Assembly: GCF_004769575.1 (NCBI RefSeq)
Contig: NZ_RQGA01000001.1
Coordinates: forward strand, 131,497-195,496
Length of the DNA stretch: 64,000 nucleotides
Reading direction: 5' to 3'
DNA from: Leptospira perdikensis
GTDB lineage: Bacteria; Spirochaetota; Leptospiria; Leptospirales; Leptospiraceae
Below, piece by piece: positions 30,120 through 40,317 of the stretch. A program made the position numbers and the translations under genes. Position 1 is the first letter of the stretch. Every line of letters starts with the position of its first letter. The notes under the pieces were generated by a model. That model was not told where the DNA came from, ran no database searches, and worked only from the letters and a program-made list of their open reading frames with translations.

Positions 30120-30862
30120 TATAAAAGTCCTTTTCCTGACCCCGACCCATTTCCCCACCGCGACTGGGTTTGGTTTGGATCTGCACTTGATTCGCTGGGA
30201 CCAACCTTACGTGGGTTCACATAAAACTCTGAGGCGTCTCCATCTTTGAAATAATACTCATCGTTCCCCATAGACTTAGCAACAATCCCTAACTCAATCC
30301 ATTTAGGGTGGATCCACTCTTTGTCCAATCGAAAGGACTCGGTTCCTCCGGGAAGATCCTTTCCTGAAGAATGAAGGGCAGAAATTTCTTTTTTATGATA
30401 GGAAACAAGGATATAGGTTTGGATGTCCCGAACAGGAAACATAAACTTTAAATAATAAGATTCTGTATAAGGAGCTAACTCATAAAACTCGGTTCGTTCA
30501 CTTCCAAAAATATTTTTATATTCTACCTTCAATCGAAAATGCAAACCATCAGTCGACGTTGTTTCCAATTCATCTAAAAGACTCTTCATGGTTTTTTCAG
30601 AAAATTTCCAAAATACAAAAGCCTCTTTTGGTGTGCGAACGAGGACTCGAATCAGATCTTCCGGTGGAAATTCCGGGTGTGAAGTAAACTTGGAATCGTT
30701 GTAAATGGATTTGAGTGGTGATTTTGGTGAGGGAATCTCCTCTGGTTTCACTGCTTTTTTGGCTGCAGTTTTCGAAGATTTTTTAGTAGCAGTGGCACTT
30801 GGTTTTTTCTTTTTAGGAGCTGATTTTTTTACTGGCCCATCTTTTTTTTCTTCATTCGCCAT
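30119..30862 (-). CDS. DUF4912 protein
   Basis: A 247-residue protein with a Lys/Ala/Pro-rich N-terminal 50 residues, like a histone-tail-type linker, and a DUF4912 domain (RVLVRTPKEAFVFWKFSE, then a beta-rich core with YLKFMFPVRDI). DUF4912 genes commonly sit next to GH57 branching enzyme genes; here the stop and start overlap. The domain looks like a carbohydrate-binding-type beta sandwich, so a role in glycogen metabolism is a reasonable inference. Confidence 0.8.
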   Translation of the reverse strand: MANEEKKDGPVKKSAPKKKKPSATATKKSSKTAAKKAVKPEEIPSPKSPLKSIYNDSKFTSHPEFPPEDLIRVLVRTPKEAFVFWKFSEKTMKSLLDELETTSTDGLHFRLKVEYKNIFGSERTEFYELAPYTESYYLKFMFPVRDIQTYILVSYHKKEISALHSSGKDLPGGTESFRLDKEWIHPKWIELGIVAKSMGNDEYYFKDGDASEFYVNPRKVGPSESSADPNQTQSRWGNGSGSGKGLL

Positions 30863-30965
30863 CCTCCAAGCTTAAAGACGAGAAACACCCACCTTCAATT
30901 CTTTTTTATTTGACGTTTGCTTTTTTTCCAAAATACAATCTATCCATACCAAATTGGGACAAACT

Positions 30966-31253
30966 ATGAAAATCAATTATACCTGGAAACATTTAGACCG
31001 CTCCGAAGCGGCTGAAAAATACGCGGATGAAAAATTAGAACGAGTATCAAAATTCGTTCAAAAAATCGTATCCTGTGAAGTATCATTTGAAGCCATTCAT
31101 GGAGAAATCCACGCTAACATGAAGTTACTCGCTGATGGTAATAATTTCAATGCTCACAACCAAGACAAAGATGTATATGTTTGTATCGATGGATTGGAAG
31201 ATAAAATTCTTTCCCAAACAAGCAAACACCACGATAAAAAAAGCCAACACTAA
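30966..31253 (+). CDS. Short ribosome hibernation factor (HPF/RaiA family)
   Basis: A 95-residue protein of the sigma-54 modulation/HPF family, which binds the 30S decoding centre and shuts down translation in slow growth. Landmarks: KYADEKLERVSKFVQKI, VSFEAIHGEIHANMKLLADGNNF and DKDVYVCIDGLEDKILSQTSKHHDKK. It lacks the long C-terminal dimerisation domain. The ATG at 30966 is chosen because the family begins with the MKINYTWK strand. Confidence 0.88.
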   Translation: MKINYTWKHLDRSEAAEKYADEKLERVSKFVQKIVSCEVSFEAIHGEIHANMKLLADGNNFNAHNQDKDVYVCIDGLEDKILSQTSKHHDKKSQH

Positions 31254-31260
31254 CTCTTTT

Positions 31261-32133
31261 ATGATTCAGAAGTCGGAAGAAGCACTCACCTATCTTTCTA
31301 ATGGTGAGTTTGAAACTGCGAAATCTCTTTATTCCGTACTTCTGGACAGGGATCCACTTGATCTTGCCTCCATCAGTGGATTTTATATTGCCAGTTTTTG
31401 GGACCATAGACTTGATCTAATTCTAAAAACAAGAGAAGGAAAAGATAGAGGCAAACTCCTGCTTTCTCTTTTTGCCGATTTTGAATCGGAAATTCGAAAA
31501 CGTGGGTATCATAACACTGACAGTTTTTTTGCCACCCAAGACTGCATTCTAAAAGAAGCACGAGACCACTTAAAACTCGCCTACCAATGGGAAGGAGCGA
31601 ATGCTCTCGACAAAGACTTGTTACGTGACCTAGCGGCTTGTCTTATCAAAATCAAAGATTACGGAATGGCTCTAGAAGTTTTACTTTACGGGGGAAACAA
31701 ACAGTCCCCTGTCCTTTTGTACTTTTTAGCGGAAACACAAGTGATGACAGGAAATGAAAGAGAAGGAATCGAAACCTATCGAAATGCCTTTTTAAATGAC
31801 CCGCAACTTTTTCCCCATACCATCGTTCGGTGGCCACCCCTTCTCACCCTCATCCAGAAGGCAAATGAGATCACCACAAAAGAAGAAGAGATGAAAGAAC
31901 TCGTTCCCGTCCTTGCTTGGCGAGAAGGGATTTTTAATCCCCCTCTCAAAAAAGACGAATCCACAATCCAAATTTGGTTTTCGGAACTGAAGAGACTGGC
32001 GGATAGTAAAGAAAGAAGTGGTGGGTCGTTTCGTTTGGAAGCAAGGATCGAACAGTTCGCACTGGCCATCCTCCATTCGGCTGACGACATCCGTTCTAGA
32101 GATGCCGTCCAATTTGCCAAAGGATTTGTTTAG
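31261..32133 (+). CDS. TPR-like helical protein
   Basis: A 290-residue alpha-helical protein, starting MIQKSEEALTYLSNGEFETAKSLYSVLL, which reads as a TPR motif; further weak repeats follow at about 100-180 (LRDLAACLIKIKDYGMALEVLLYGG). No signal or membrane segment. It lies 7 bp after the HPF gene on the same strand and is probably co-transcribed. Its end is 6 bp from the convergent anti-sigma-like gene. Function unknown. Confidence 0.75.
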   Translation: MIQKSEEALTYLSNGEFETAKSLYSVLLDRDPLDLASISGFYIASFWDHRLDLILKTREGKDRGKLLLSLFADFESEIRKRGYHNTDSFFATQDCILKEARDHLKLAYQWEGANALDKDLLRDLAACLIKIKDYGMALEVLLYGGNKQSPVLLYFLAETQVMTGNEREGIETYRNAFLNDPQLFPHTIVRWPPLLTLIQKANEITTKEEEMKELVPVLAWREGIFNPPLKKDESTIQIWFSELKRLADSKERSGGSFRLEARIEQFALAILHSADDIRSRDAVQFAKGFV

Positions 32134-32139
32134 AGGTTT

Positions 32140-32697
32140 TTATCTTTCTACAGATTCGATAAGAAGTCTTAACTCATCAGCAGAAGACTCCCTTCCTGTT
32201 TTTTCATAATATAATTCGAGTTCTCGAAGTCCGTAAACAGCTCCAGGAGCCGATCGCAAACGATCGAGTAACACGCGTTTTTGGTAAGATTCATTTAGAT
32301 CAAGGCTTGTTGGTTCATTTTGGTAGTTGTTTTGTTCAATCACAACACCAGCCGTATCTTGATTTCCAGTAAAAGTTGGTTCTTGAGAAGTGCGGCTCAC
32401 AAGGATGAACACTAAACTGAGGGCCATCACAGCAGAAAAAGAATACTGAACGGTTCGGTTTTCGATTAAGTCTCGGAAAGTGAAGGAGATCTTTTGGTTG
32501 GGTTTGTCGATGGTAACGGATTCGAGGAGGTTGAAGAGGCGGGTGTCGAAGTCTTTTGACATTCGAGGAAGGATGGTGTCTTCCTTTTCCTTCACACGCT
32601 GGAAAAGAGAACAAATCTTATTTTCCAAAACCACATTGTCTGCCTCTTCCGGGAAGAGAGCCGGATATTGTGAACGAAACCAATCTTTTAAATTCAT
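32140..32697 (-). CDS. Putative membrane anti-sigma factor
   Basis: A 185-residue protein with one membrane helix (about 85-103, SFSAVMALSLVFILVS) and a cytoplasmic N-terminal part of about 80 residues. No zinc-binding HxxxCxxC motif is present. The ATG at 32697 lies 4 bp after the stop of the ECF sigma gene, the classical position of a cognate anti-sigma factor. The assignment rests on position and topology, not on a recognised family. Confidence 0.6.
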   Translation of the reverse strand: MNLKDWFRSQYPALFPEEADNVVLENKICSLFQRVKEKEDTILPRMSKDFDTRLFNLLESVTIDKPNQKISFTFRDLIENRTVQYSFSAVMALSLVFILVSRTSQEPTFTGNQDTAGVVIEQNNYQNEPTSLDLNESYQKRVLLDRLRSAPGAVYGLRELELYYEKTGRESSADELRLLIESVER

Positions 32698-32701
32698 AAA
32701 C

Positions 32702-33280
32702 TTATTTTTCAAAGAACCCTTCTCCCTTTTCGTCTTTCTGGATGAGGTGCTTCAAAAACTCCTTGGCCTTGAAGAGACGACTCTTAACAGTACCTACGTT
32801 ACATTCCATGATCTCAGCAATTTCGTTATACGAAAGATTTTCGAAATAACGAAGTTCCAAAACCTGTTTGTAGGAATCTTCTAAGAGTGCGATCTTATCC
32901 ATTAGATAACGAGACTCTTCAGAAAGTTCCAATTTTTTTTCATATCCGACACGAGAATCCACAAATTGGTTATCTCCCGAGTCATCCATGGGTTTTTCTC
33001 GACCCCTTTTCTTCTTAGCAAGCAAATCCTTGGACTTATTCACCACGATTCGGTAGAGCCAGGTATAAACCCCTGCCTCCGCACGAAAGTTTTGGATGGA
33101 TTTATAACCAGAAATCAGGGCGTCTTGGACAATATCCTCCGCATCGTCTCCATCTTTTACCATGGAAACGGCTTTGCGGAACAATCGTTCCCGGAAAGGG
33201 GACACTAAGGTCATGTAGGCAGTCGGATCCCCTGCTTTGATCTTTTGGAGGAGGATTTTTTCCTTCTCCCGCAGGGTCAT
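32702..33280 (-). CDS. ECF-type RNA polymerase sigma factor
   Basis: A 192-residue sigma-70 family factor with region 2 (YMTLVSPFRERLFRKAVSMVKDGDDAEDIVQDALISGYKSI...YTWLYRIVVN) and region 4 (LRYFENLSYNEIAEIMECNVGTVKSRLFKAKEFL). The start at 33280 (MTLREKEK) is the first ATG with a GAAGG site upstream; an extension to 33307 is less likely. It is co-transcribed with the putative anti-sigma gene downstream. The regulon is unknown. Confidence 0.92.
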   Translation of the reverse strand: MTLREKEKILLQKIKAGDPTAYMTLVSPFRERLFRKAVSMVKDGDDAEDIVQDALISGYKSIQNFRAEAGVYTWLYRIVVNKSKDLLAKKKRGREKPMDDSGDNQFVDSRVGYEKKLELSEESRYLMDKIALLEDSYKQVLELRYFENLSYNEIAEIMECNVGTVKSRLFKAKEFLKHLIQKDEKGEGFFEK

Positions 33281-33367
33281 ATTTTTGCCTTCTAGGGGGC
33301 GTGGCATGAGGCCCAGAATTTCGAATCCAAGAATTCTATCAATGTTTTTCGGTTGTTTGTTTGTGCT

Positions 33368-35191
33368 TTAGATCCGGTGAAACATGGTTTCGAGATCTTT
33401 TCTTGTGAGTTTGATGAGAGTGGGTCGGCCGTGAGGACAAAGGGATGGATTTTCACAGTAGGATAATCTTTGTAAAAGTTCCCCGATGATGGGGTCAGAG
33501 ACTTGATCTCCCTTTTTGATAGCAGAACGACAGGCCACACATTTGGCCATTTCATCATAGAGTTCTTTGTCTTCTGGATCTTTTTGTTTGAACCTTTCCC
33601 ATAAATCCAAAATGGTTTCTGTTTCTTTGCCGGGATCAATGTAGGATGGCACTTCTCGGATGAGAATGGTTCCACCCGAAAAAGGTTCGAGAGTGATTCC
33701 AAGTTCCAAAAACCGAGTCCGTTCTTCCAACATCTCTTCGGCTTCTTCTTTTGTCAGTTCCAGGCGAATGGGAGTGAGTAGGCTTTGTGACTTATACGCT
33801 TTGGATTTTAGGTCTCGCAAAACTTCTTCGTAACGAATCCTTTCGTGGGCCGTATGTTGATCGATGATATAGAGTCCATCCTCGGCTTCCGCAAGGATAA
33901 AGGTCTCAAATAGAACCCCGTAATGTTTTTTTGGAACAAAAAGATTGTGTTTGGTAAGATTCTCACCTAACAAATGCAGGTTGGTTCCAGCACCAATTCC
34001 TTCCAGCGAAAATCCTTGTCTTCCTTCAATGGAACTTGGGCCGATAAGTGTATCTCCATCGGTTTGGAGGTTTCCAAACATCCCTTGCCCAAATCCAAAT
34101 CCTGGGCCACCAAACCCGGACCCTCCGGCATAAGATTCTCCCCCACGATTTTCATAGGGAATGGGCATCGAAAGTCTACGTCGCATTTCTAAAAATTCCA
34201 CAGGGGTAGAAGTTCTTAAAACTTCTGTAATCCCTTGGAAAAGAATTCCTGTGATGGTTTCTTCTGATAAAAACCGGACTTCTTTTTTTTGCGGATGGAC
34301 ATTTACATCCACAAACTCACGAGGGAGATCAAAAAAAAGATAAGCATAAGGAAAGGCACCACTGGGCAGAAGTTCCCCATAACAACGTTTGAGAATTTGG
34401 GCAGAGAACTTTAATTCCACCGAACGGTTGTTCACAAAGAAAAACTGTCCGGCTCGAGAGGATTTATAAAAATCAGGATGAGAGATCCAACCGCGAAGGG
34501 TCATTCCATTCCGACTCGTTTGGATGGGAAGGAGATGGTCTCGGAGATTTTCACCGTAAACCGATAATACTCGTTCCAAACCGTCTTCGGGAACTACATT
34601 CAAAACTTCCTTTCCGTTCTGCAAATACCGAAATCCAATCTTTGGTTCGGAGACTGCCATGGTCTGGACACGAGCCCTGTTTTTTTTCTCTTCGCCCGTT
34701 TCTGTTTTTAAGAATTTCCGCCTAACTGGCGTATTATAAAATAAATCTTTGATTTCAATTTTGGTTCCTAAGAAAAAAGGAATTTCTTCTTCCTTTACAA
34801 CCTTTCCCTCTTCGACTGTCACGCGGTAGGCGGTGCGATTTCCCTCTGTCCCTGATTCCAAAACCATCCGAGAAACAGATGCAATGGAGGCCAGAGCTTC
34901 GCCCCGAAACCCAAAGGTAAATAGATGTTCTAAGTCATGGAAATTTTGGATTTTAGAAGTGGCGTAACGTTTGATGGCAAGAGGTAAATCCTCTTTTTGG
35001 ATTCCATGTCCATTGTCAGAGACAAGGATCCTACCGAACCCAGCGGAATCGGTGGCAATTTCAATCTTCGTGGCACCGGCATCGATGGAATTTTCGATGA
35101 GTTCTTTGAGAATCGAATGGGTGGATTCAATCACCTCTCCGGCGGCAATTTGGTTGATAAGATCCGCCGAAAGTGAATGAATGATGCCCAT
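33368..35191 (-). CDS. mutL: DNA mismatch repair protein MutL
   Basis: Mismatch repair ATPase and latent endonuclease, 607 residues. GHKL ATPase motifs are present: [22 protein letters not shown], and [12 protein letters not shown] Gly/Phe-rich linker (about 345-375) precedes the C-terminal domain. The C-terminal metal motif [13 protein letters not shown] (family DQHAxxExxxxE), an [10 protein letters not shown] segment and CPHGRP indicate an endonuclease-competent MutL, as in organisms without MutH. Confidence 0.96.
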   Translation of the reverse strand: MGIIHSLSADLINQIAAGEVIESTHSILKELIENSIDAGATKIEIATDSAGFGRILVSDNGHGIQKEDLPLAIKRYATSKIQNFHDLEHLFTFGFRGEALASIASVSRMVLESGTEGNRTAYRVTVEEGKVVKEEEIPFFLGTKIEIKDLFYNTPVRRKFLKTETGEEKKNRARVQTMAVSEPKIGFRYLQNGKEVLNVVPEDGLERVLSVYGENLRDHLLPIQTSRNGMTLRGWISHPDFYKSSRAGQFFFVNNRSVELKFSAQILKRCYGELLPSGAFPYAYLFFDLPREFVDVNVHPQKKEVRFLSEETITGILFQGITEVLRTSTPVEFLEMRRRLSMPIPYENRGGESYAGGSGFGGPGFGFGQGMFGNLQTDGDTLIGPSSIEGRQGFSLEGIGAGTNLHLLGENLTKHNLFVPKKHYGVLFETFILAEAEDGLYIIDQHTAHERIRYEEVLRDLKSKAYKSQSLLTPIRLELTKEEAEEMLEERTRFLELGITLEPFSGGTILIREVPSYIDPGKETETILDLWERFKQKDPEDKELYDEMAKCVACRSAIKKGDQVSDPIIGELLQRLSYCENPSLCPHGRPTLIKLTRKDLETMFHRI

Positions 35192-35232
35192 AGGACAATC
35201 ATGGGATAGGGAACCTCCCTATCCAGAAAAAT

Positions 35233-35607
35233 TTAGAGTGAATTACAGTCGGAGCAGGTGCCGGAAACCACAACATCTACGTGTTTCACTTGGAAGCCTA
35301 AACCTTCTAAATCGGTTTGGTCACTGAGTTTCAAAGGAGCCACGTCCAAAACCTTTCCACAATCGGAACAAAGCAAATGGGAGTGGTCTTCTAAAAACGC
35401 ATCATAACGAACCGAATCCGATTCGATATTGAGTTTGTTTACCATCTTGTGTTCCACTAAGTATTCCAAGGAATTGTAGACAGTGGCAAAACTAATTTTG
35501 TCAGCTTTCCCTCTTACGGATTCAAAAACCATCTTTGCAGTCGGGTGGTCTTTTCTTTCTTTTAGGTCATGAAAAATAAGTTCTCTATGTTTTGTGAGTG
35601 CTTTCAT
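35233..35607 (-). CDS. Fur-family metalloregulator (PerR-like)
   Basis: A 124-residue repressor with an N-terminal winged helix (FATVYNSLEYLVEHKMVNKL) and C-terminal metal domain. Two CxxC pairs (LLCSDCGK and GTCSDCNS) form the structural zinc site, and HSHLLC carries regulatory-site histidines. The short length and missing long N-terminal extension fit PerR/Fur-type peroxide or iron sensors. It is divergent from the flavin reductase gene, which could be a target. Confidence 0.88.
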   Translation of the reverse strand: MKALTKHRELIFHDLKERKDHPTAKMVFESVRGKADKISFATVYNSLEYLVEHKMVNKLNIESDSVRYDAFLEDHSHLLCSDCGKVLDVAPLKLSDQTDLEGLGFQVKHVDVVVSGTCSDCNSL

Positions 35608-35711
35608 ACTATCGCCTTACCCTTAAATCATCTACAAATAATCAATGGGTCAAATGGAATTTGGTTTTTAGAATCCTTCCAGAAATTGATATTTGTCAAT
35701 ACCGAGGTTTT

Positions 35712-36191
35712 ATGCCAGCATCCATCGACCAGTTTAAAACTTCACTTTCGCTTTGGGCGAGTGGAGTTTGTGTGATTACTTATGAATCAAAAGAAAAAAA
35801 AGGCGGAATTACTGTTTCTAGTTTTTCTTCTGTTTCCTTAGAACCGCCGTTAGTTTTATTCTGTTTGGCCAAAGACTCCAGCGCCAAAGAACCCATTGAA
35901 AAAGCCGGAAACTTCGTGGTGAATATTCTTTCTTCCGAACAAAAACAAATTTCCGCTGATTTTGCTTCTGGTTCCCTGGACAAAGCGGTAGTTTTGGAAG
36001 GACTAAAACCAGGAACTCTTTCCACCGGAGCCCCAGTTTTACCGGATTCGTTGGCCTCACTCGACTGTAAAGTGAACCAAACCATCGATGCTGGGGACCA
36101 TTGGATCCTCATCGGTCTTGTGGAAGCTGTGGTAACTCGGGAAGGTTCTCCCCTCCTCTACTTCAATCGTAATTATAGGGAACTCGTTTAA
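35712..36191 (+). CDS. Flavin reductase-domain protein
   Basis: A 159-residue protein of the flavin-reductase-like FMN-binding family: SGVCVITYES, GGITVSSFSSVSLEPPLVLFCLAKDS, AGNFVVNILS, and a final LYFNRNYRELV. These enzymes reduce FMN with NAD(P)H, often feeding an oxygenase. The start at 35712 is preceded by GAGG; the reading frame upstream to 35598 overlaps the Fur promoter region. It ends 9 bp before purL and may be co-transcribed. Confidence 0.88.
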   Translation: MPASIDQFKTSLSLWASGVCVITYESKEKKGGITVSSFSSVSLEPPLVLFCLAKDSSAKEPIEKAGNFVVNILSSEQKQISADFASGSLDKAVVLEGLKPGTLSTGAPVLPDSLASLDCKVNQTIDAGDHWILIGLVEAVVTREGSPLLYFNRNYRELV

Positions 36192-36200
36192 GGAATCAGT

Positions 36201-38447
36201 ATGGAAAAAGAGAAAGTTAGTCTGGAAGATGCAAAAGAACACGGACTTACAGAAACTGAATTTGTAGAGATCCAAAAGATCTTAGGAAGAATGCCAAACT
36301 CTACGGAACTGGGGATCTTCTCCGCCATGTGGTCGGAACACTGCTCTTATAAAAATTCAATTTTAAAATTAAAAACACTACCAACCAAGTCGGACAAACT
36401 TTTAGCGCAAGCTGGGGAAGAAAATGCAGGGGCCATGGACATCGGTGATGGTCTAGCAGTTGTTTTCAAAATCGAAAGCCACAACCATCCAACGGCCGTA
36501 GAACCTTACCAAGGTGCAGCAACAGGTGTTGGTGGGATCATGAGAGATATTTTTACGATGGGGGCAAGACCCATCACTTCTCTCAACTCACTACGGTTTG
36601 GTGATCCAAAAGAAGCTCGTAATAAATATCTTTTAACAAGAGCCGTCAAAGGAATTGGTGATTACGGAAACTCTCTTGGGATTGCTGTAGGTGGTGGAGA
36701 ATTATTCATCCATCCGACTTTCACAAAAAATCCACTCGTCAATGCGATGACAGTGGGAATTGCTCGTCACGACCAAATGGCTTCTGCTTCTACCAAAGGA
36801 AAGGTAGGATACAAAGTGTACATCGTGGGTGCCACAACAGGAAGAGATGGAATCCATGGTGCCAGTTTTGCCTCCAAAGACCTAACCAAAGAATCCGAAG
36901 AAAAAAGATCCGCAGTACAGGTGGGTGATCCCTTTATGGAAAAACTTCTGATGGAAGCATCGCTCGAAGCCATCCAAAAGAACTTACTTGTAGGAATCCA
37001 AGATATGGGAGCGGCCGGAATTTCTTGTGCTACATCCGAGATGAGTGCCAAAGGAAAAACCGGAATGGACGTGGACTTAAACAAAGTTCCCCTCCGTGAG
37101 TCGGATATGAACGCTTACGAAATTATGCTTTCCGAATCCCAAGAACGAATGCTTGTCATTCCAGAAACAGGAAAGGAAGAAGAACTAGTTTCTATCTTCC
37201 ACAAATGGGGACTGAATGCAGTGGAGATTGGAACGGTCACTGGTGATGGGATCCTTCGCATCCGAAAAGATGGAAAACTCAAAGCAGAAATCCCGGCAGA
37301 CTCACTCGTACTGGGTGGTGGTGCCCCAAGATATGTAAGAGAAGAAAAAAGGCCGGCTTACCTCGATGAGGTGACAAAGTTTGATCCAAAAAAAATCAAT
37401 GATTTGTCGAAAGACACGGTTTCCCAAACTCTAAACACCCTACTCTCTTCTTTAAATATCAGCTCCAGACGCCCCCTCTATGAACAATATGATACAGAAG
37501 TGGGACTTGTGAAAGTGGTAGAACCTGGGGAAGACGGCGGGCTCGTTCGGATCCCTGGAACCAAAAAAGGAATTGCTGTGGCCACAGACTGTAACTCGCG
37601 TTACACGTATCTGAACCCATACGAAGGGGCACAAATTGCTGTTTGTGAATCGGCAAGAAACGTTGCCTCTACGGGAGCGGAACCTTACGGGGTCACAAAC
37701 AACCTAAATTTTGGAAATCCCTACATCCCAGAAAACTATTATATCTTTAGTGAATGTGTGAGAGGACTTGGGGATGCTTGTCGTTTCCTTGGACTTCCCG
37801 TAACTGGTGGAAACGTATCTTTTTACAATGAATCTCCAGAAGGACCAGTCTTCCCAACACCTACGATTGGTATGGTGGGAGTGATTGATGACGTGGCGAA
37901 AGGGATTCATACCTACCCTCGCATTGAGGAAGAAGTAGTCTATGCCCTTGTGGGAGAATTCCAGCCAACTATCTCTGCCTCAGAGTATCTTTACCGTTTT
38001 CATGGCCTAGACACAGGAAAAATTCCAACCATTTCTCTTGCGAAAGAAAAAGCGGCCATCGACACACTGATCTCTTGCCGTAAAGAAGGACTTCTCACTT
38101 CCGCAAAAGACCTGTCACTCGGTGGCCTTCTCGTGGCACTTGCTAAAATTGTAATTTCTGGAGACAAGGGACTCGAAGTCAACTTAGAAGGATTACAAAA
38201 AAGTTTTTCACGTCTAGACGAACTTTGTTTTGGTGAAACAGGTGCTACCTTTGTTGTGAGTTTCCTACCCAAAGACGAAGAGAAAGTCAAAGAAAAATAC
38301 ACCAAAGCAGGACTTGGTTTCACAACTCTTGGTAAATCCAATTCCAAATCTTCTCTTTCTGTCAAAGGAAATGGATTCCAATGGGAATGGACTTCCAAAT
38401 CATTAGAAACAGAATTTGAAGCTGGGCTTAAAGGTTATTTCGAATAG
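36201..38447 (+). CDS. purL: Phosphoribosylformylglycinamidine synthase subunit PurL
   Basis: Fourth step of purine synthesis, FGAR to FGAM with ATP and glutamine. At 748 residues it is the small PurL that works with PurQ and PurS. Landmarks: WSEHCSYKNS, KIESHNHPTAVEPYQGAATGVGG, QDMGAAGISCATSEM, and in the second half LNFGNPY and GLPVTGGNVSFYNES. There is no glutaminase domain. Neither purQ nor purS is in this window. Confidence 0.96.
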   Translation: MEKEKVSLEDAKEHGLTETEFVEIQKILGRMPNSTELGIFSAMWSEHCSYKNSILKLKTLPTKSDKLLAQAGEENAGAMDIGDGLAVVFKIESHNHPTAVEPYQGAATGVGGIMRDIFTMGARPITSLNSLRFGDPKEARNKYLLTRAVKGIGDYGNSLGIAVGGGELFIHPTFTKNPLVNAMTVGIARHDQMASASTKGKVGYKVYIVGATTGRDGIHGASFASKDLTKESEEKRSAVQVGDPFMEKLLMEASLEAIQKNLLVGIQDMGAAGISCATSEMSAKGKTGMDVDLNKVPLRESDMNAYEIMLSESQERMLVIPETGKEEELVSIFHKWGLNAVEIGTVTGDGILRIRKDGKLKAEIPADSLVLGGGAPRYVREEKRPAYLDEVTKFDPKKINDLSKDTVSQTLNTLLSSLNISSRRPLYEQYDTEVGLVKVVEPGEDGGLVRIPGTKKGIAVATDCNSRYTYLNPYEGAQIAVCESARNVASTGAEPYGVTNNLNFGNPYIPENYYIFSECVRGLGDACRFLGLPVTGGNVSFYNESPEGPVFPTPTIGMVGVIDDVAKGIHTYPRIEEEVVYALVGEFQPTISASEYLYRFHGLDTGKIPTISLAKEKAAIDTLISCRKEGLLTSAKDLSLGGLLVALAKIVISGDKGLEVNLEGLQKSFSRLDELCFGETGATFVVSFLPKDEEKVKEKYTKAGLGFTTLGKSNSKSSLSVKGNGFQWEWTSKSLETEFEAGLKGYFE

Positions 38448-38479
38448 ACAAAACTAAATTTTGTTAGAGGATGGGCCGA

Positions 38480-39766
38480 ATGCGCCTATCCTTCTATTCT
38501 TTTATTTTATTACTGCTTTGTATCCAATGTACAAGTATCGCCAAACGACAAGAATATGAAGATTCCCTCCGCGCTTACAAAAAAGCCAATCTAGAAAATG
38601 CAATTGATTACTTACCCACAGAAGAACGAAAAGGTTTTATTGCGATTCTCGAACGAGCGCATTTGAGCTTTTTAAAAGGCGAAACAGACTACAAACATCT
38701 AGCAACATTAGCAGAAGAAAGTAAGGAACGCCTTCGTTTCAGTGCCTCAAGATCCCTAAAATCTTTTTTCTATATGGAAACTGAAGAAGGATACTACGCC
38801 TCTGAAGCAGAAATCATCTACCTCCATATCCTCCTTGGATTGTATTATGTAAGAGCGGGTGAATACGATAAAGGAAAAATCCAAGCGCGGTATGCGGGGA
38901 ACTTACTTAGTGGGGAATGGAGTGCAGAAGGCCAATTTGATGACCCCACCTTACGTCTATTACTTGCTTCCCTTTGGCTTTCCACTGGTTCCATCGAAGA
39001 AGCCAAAGTGGATTTCAGAAAAGCAAGCCAATTAAAACCCCAATCGAGTACTTTACGTGCGATGGCAAATGAAAGGTATTCCGAAAATGAAGAGTTTATT
39101 TTAGTATTTGGTGGTCCTGGAGCCGAACCAGAAATGGACCCTTCCGCAAACCTAAACTTTATCCGAGGACTTAGAAATTTAAAATTTCGCCAAACAGGAA
39201 AACAAACCCCTCTGACGATTGTGGATGGCGTAAATAAAACACCACTTGTTTTAGAAAAAGATACCTTAGGTTGGTATGAACGACACCTAACTCGCGATAA
39301 CGAAATCTCAGAACTCATCCAAGACTCTAAATACTTCCAATTAGTTTCTGCTAGTGCCCTAAAAGAAGGAACCAAAGGAACAGTCAAAGTCACCGGTGCC
39401 ATCCTTGTCAGTGCGACTATCGTTGCCCTTGGTGCCGGTATTGTTTATTTAGGTGCCGAGGCAAACTCAAGTGAGTTAGGTGCCGTCGGTATTACAATTA
39501 TGATTACTGGTTTCAAATTGGGAGCTGAATGGATTGAAACTTCTTATGATGATGCCAGAAGAAATATGCGAAAAGATTTAGATATCTCTGATGATTATCG
39601 TTATGTTCGGTTTTTTCCCGAATATGTTTGGCTGGGAAAGTCAAAGTCTACCCTTACCTCTCCCAAACTGATCATGAACAAAGACACACTTCCTTATGTT
39701 TTAAATCCTGCTATGGGAAAAGTTAAAGTTCGGTTTTGTTTTTTCCCAGACAATCAAAGGCCATAA
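38480..39766 (+). CDS. Hypothetical lipoprotein with TPR-like N-terminal half
   Basis: A lipoprotein of about 428 residues (ATG 38480; an in-frame ATG at 38471 is also possible) with signal ending LLLCIQC (Cys 17). Residues about 60-230 are helical with repeats (AYLHILLGLYYVRAGEYDKGKIQARYA, and LLASLWLSTGSIEEAKVDFRKASQLKP), TPR-like. A hydrophobic glycine/alanine segment at about 310-345 may be membrane associated. It ends 13 bp inside the convergent LpoB-like gene. Often such proteins are part of envelope assembly systems; the LpoB-like neighbour fits. Confidence 0.75.
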   Translation: MRLSFYSFILLLLCIQCTSIAKRQEYEDSLRAYKKANLENAIDYLPTEERKGFIAILERAHLSFLKGETDYKHLATLAEESKERLRFSASRSLKSFFYMETEEGYYASEAEIIYLHILLGLYYVRAGEYDKGKIQARYAGNLLSGEWSAEGQFDDPTLRLLLASLWLSTGSIEEAKVDFRKASQLKPQSSTLRAMANERYSENEEFILVFGGPGAEPEMDPSANLNFIRGLRNLKFRQTGKQTPLTIVDGVNKTPLVLEKDTLGWYERHLTRDNEISELIQDSKYFQLVSASALKEGTKGTVKVTGAILVSATIVALGAGIVYLGAEANSSELGAVGITIMITGFKLGAEWIETSYDDARRNMRKDLDISDDYRYVRFFPEYVWLGKSKSTLTSPKLIMNKDTLPYVLNPAMGKVKVRFCFFPDNQRP

Positions 39767-40317
39767 CCTTCCACTCGACTAGTTTTTAAAAAATTGGTTT
39801 GTTCCGACCAAACAATTTGATTAGTTTCCAAACTCACAAGAAAAAGTGTCACCGTGATGTATTGGATCCGAGATCCGGATTCATAATTTACAACTTCATT
39901 GATCTCACCTTTGATTTTATGCGAAGGTGATTTAAACTTACCAACCGCCAAACGCGATTCAGACGAAACCATTCCCGTTTTTCCAAATGCCATCTCTGCA
40001 CTGGCTTCTTCCCTGATAGAGGTATCCACAAAAGGAACCTTCTCTTTTGTGAGTTGGTTTAAAATTTCATTACTGATGAGTTTGGTATCAATATGTTCTG
40101 ACGTAGAATTTTGGATTGCTTTCCATTCTAAATACCCAGTTTTCAAATCCGTCTTATAATATGTGGATAAGGAGTGGCTCATACTTCGAGCCGTTTCTTT
40201 GACTTCCAAAACTCCCCATTGTTTGGTGGCCTTGGCCTTATCTATTTTTTGATAGGAAACAGAAGAACAACTAACAAATACATACGATAAAAAAAGGAAG
40301 AGGAATAAAATACGCAT
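39754..40317 (-). CDS. LpoB-like penicillin-binding-protein activator lipoprotein
   Basis: A 187-residue lipoprotein with signal ending SYVFVSC (Cys 17). The mature part follows the LpoB/FlgO-like pattern: QLTKEKVPFVDTSIREEASAEMAFGKTG, then AVGKFKS, KIKGEINEV, and a final strand LVSLETNQIVWSEQTNF. LpoB activates PBP1B from the outer membrane. A longer frame to 40497 would have no signal peptide and runs through GC-rich hairpins, so the start at 40317 is chosen. Convergent overlap of 13 bp with the upstream lipoprotein gene. Confidence 0.75.
   Translation of the reverse strand: MRILFLFLFLSYVFVSCSSVSYQKIDKAKATKQWGVLEVKETARSMSHSLSTYYKTDLKTGYLEWKAIQNSTSEHIDTKLISNEILNQLTKEKVPFVDTSIREEASAEMAFGKTGMVSSESRLAVGKFKSPSHKIKGEINEVVNYESGSRIQYITVTLFLVSLETNQIVWSEQTNFLKTSRVEGYGL

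Noticed and set aside
33292..33702. Open frame antisense/overlapping the 3' end of mutL
   Set aside because: Shadow frame of mutL on the same strand with no domain and no ribosome-binding site.
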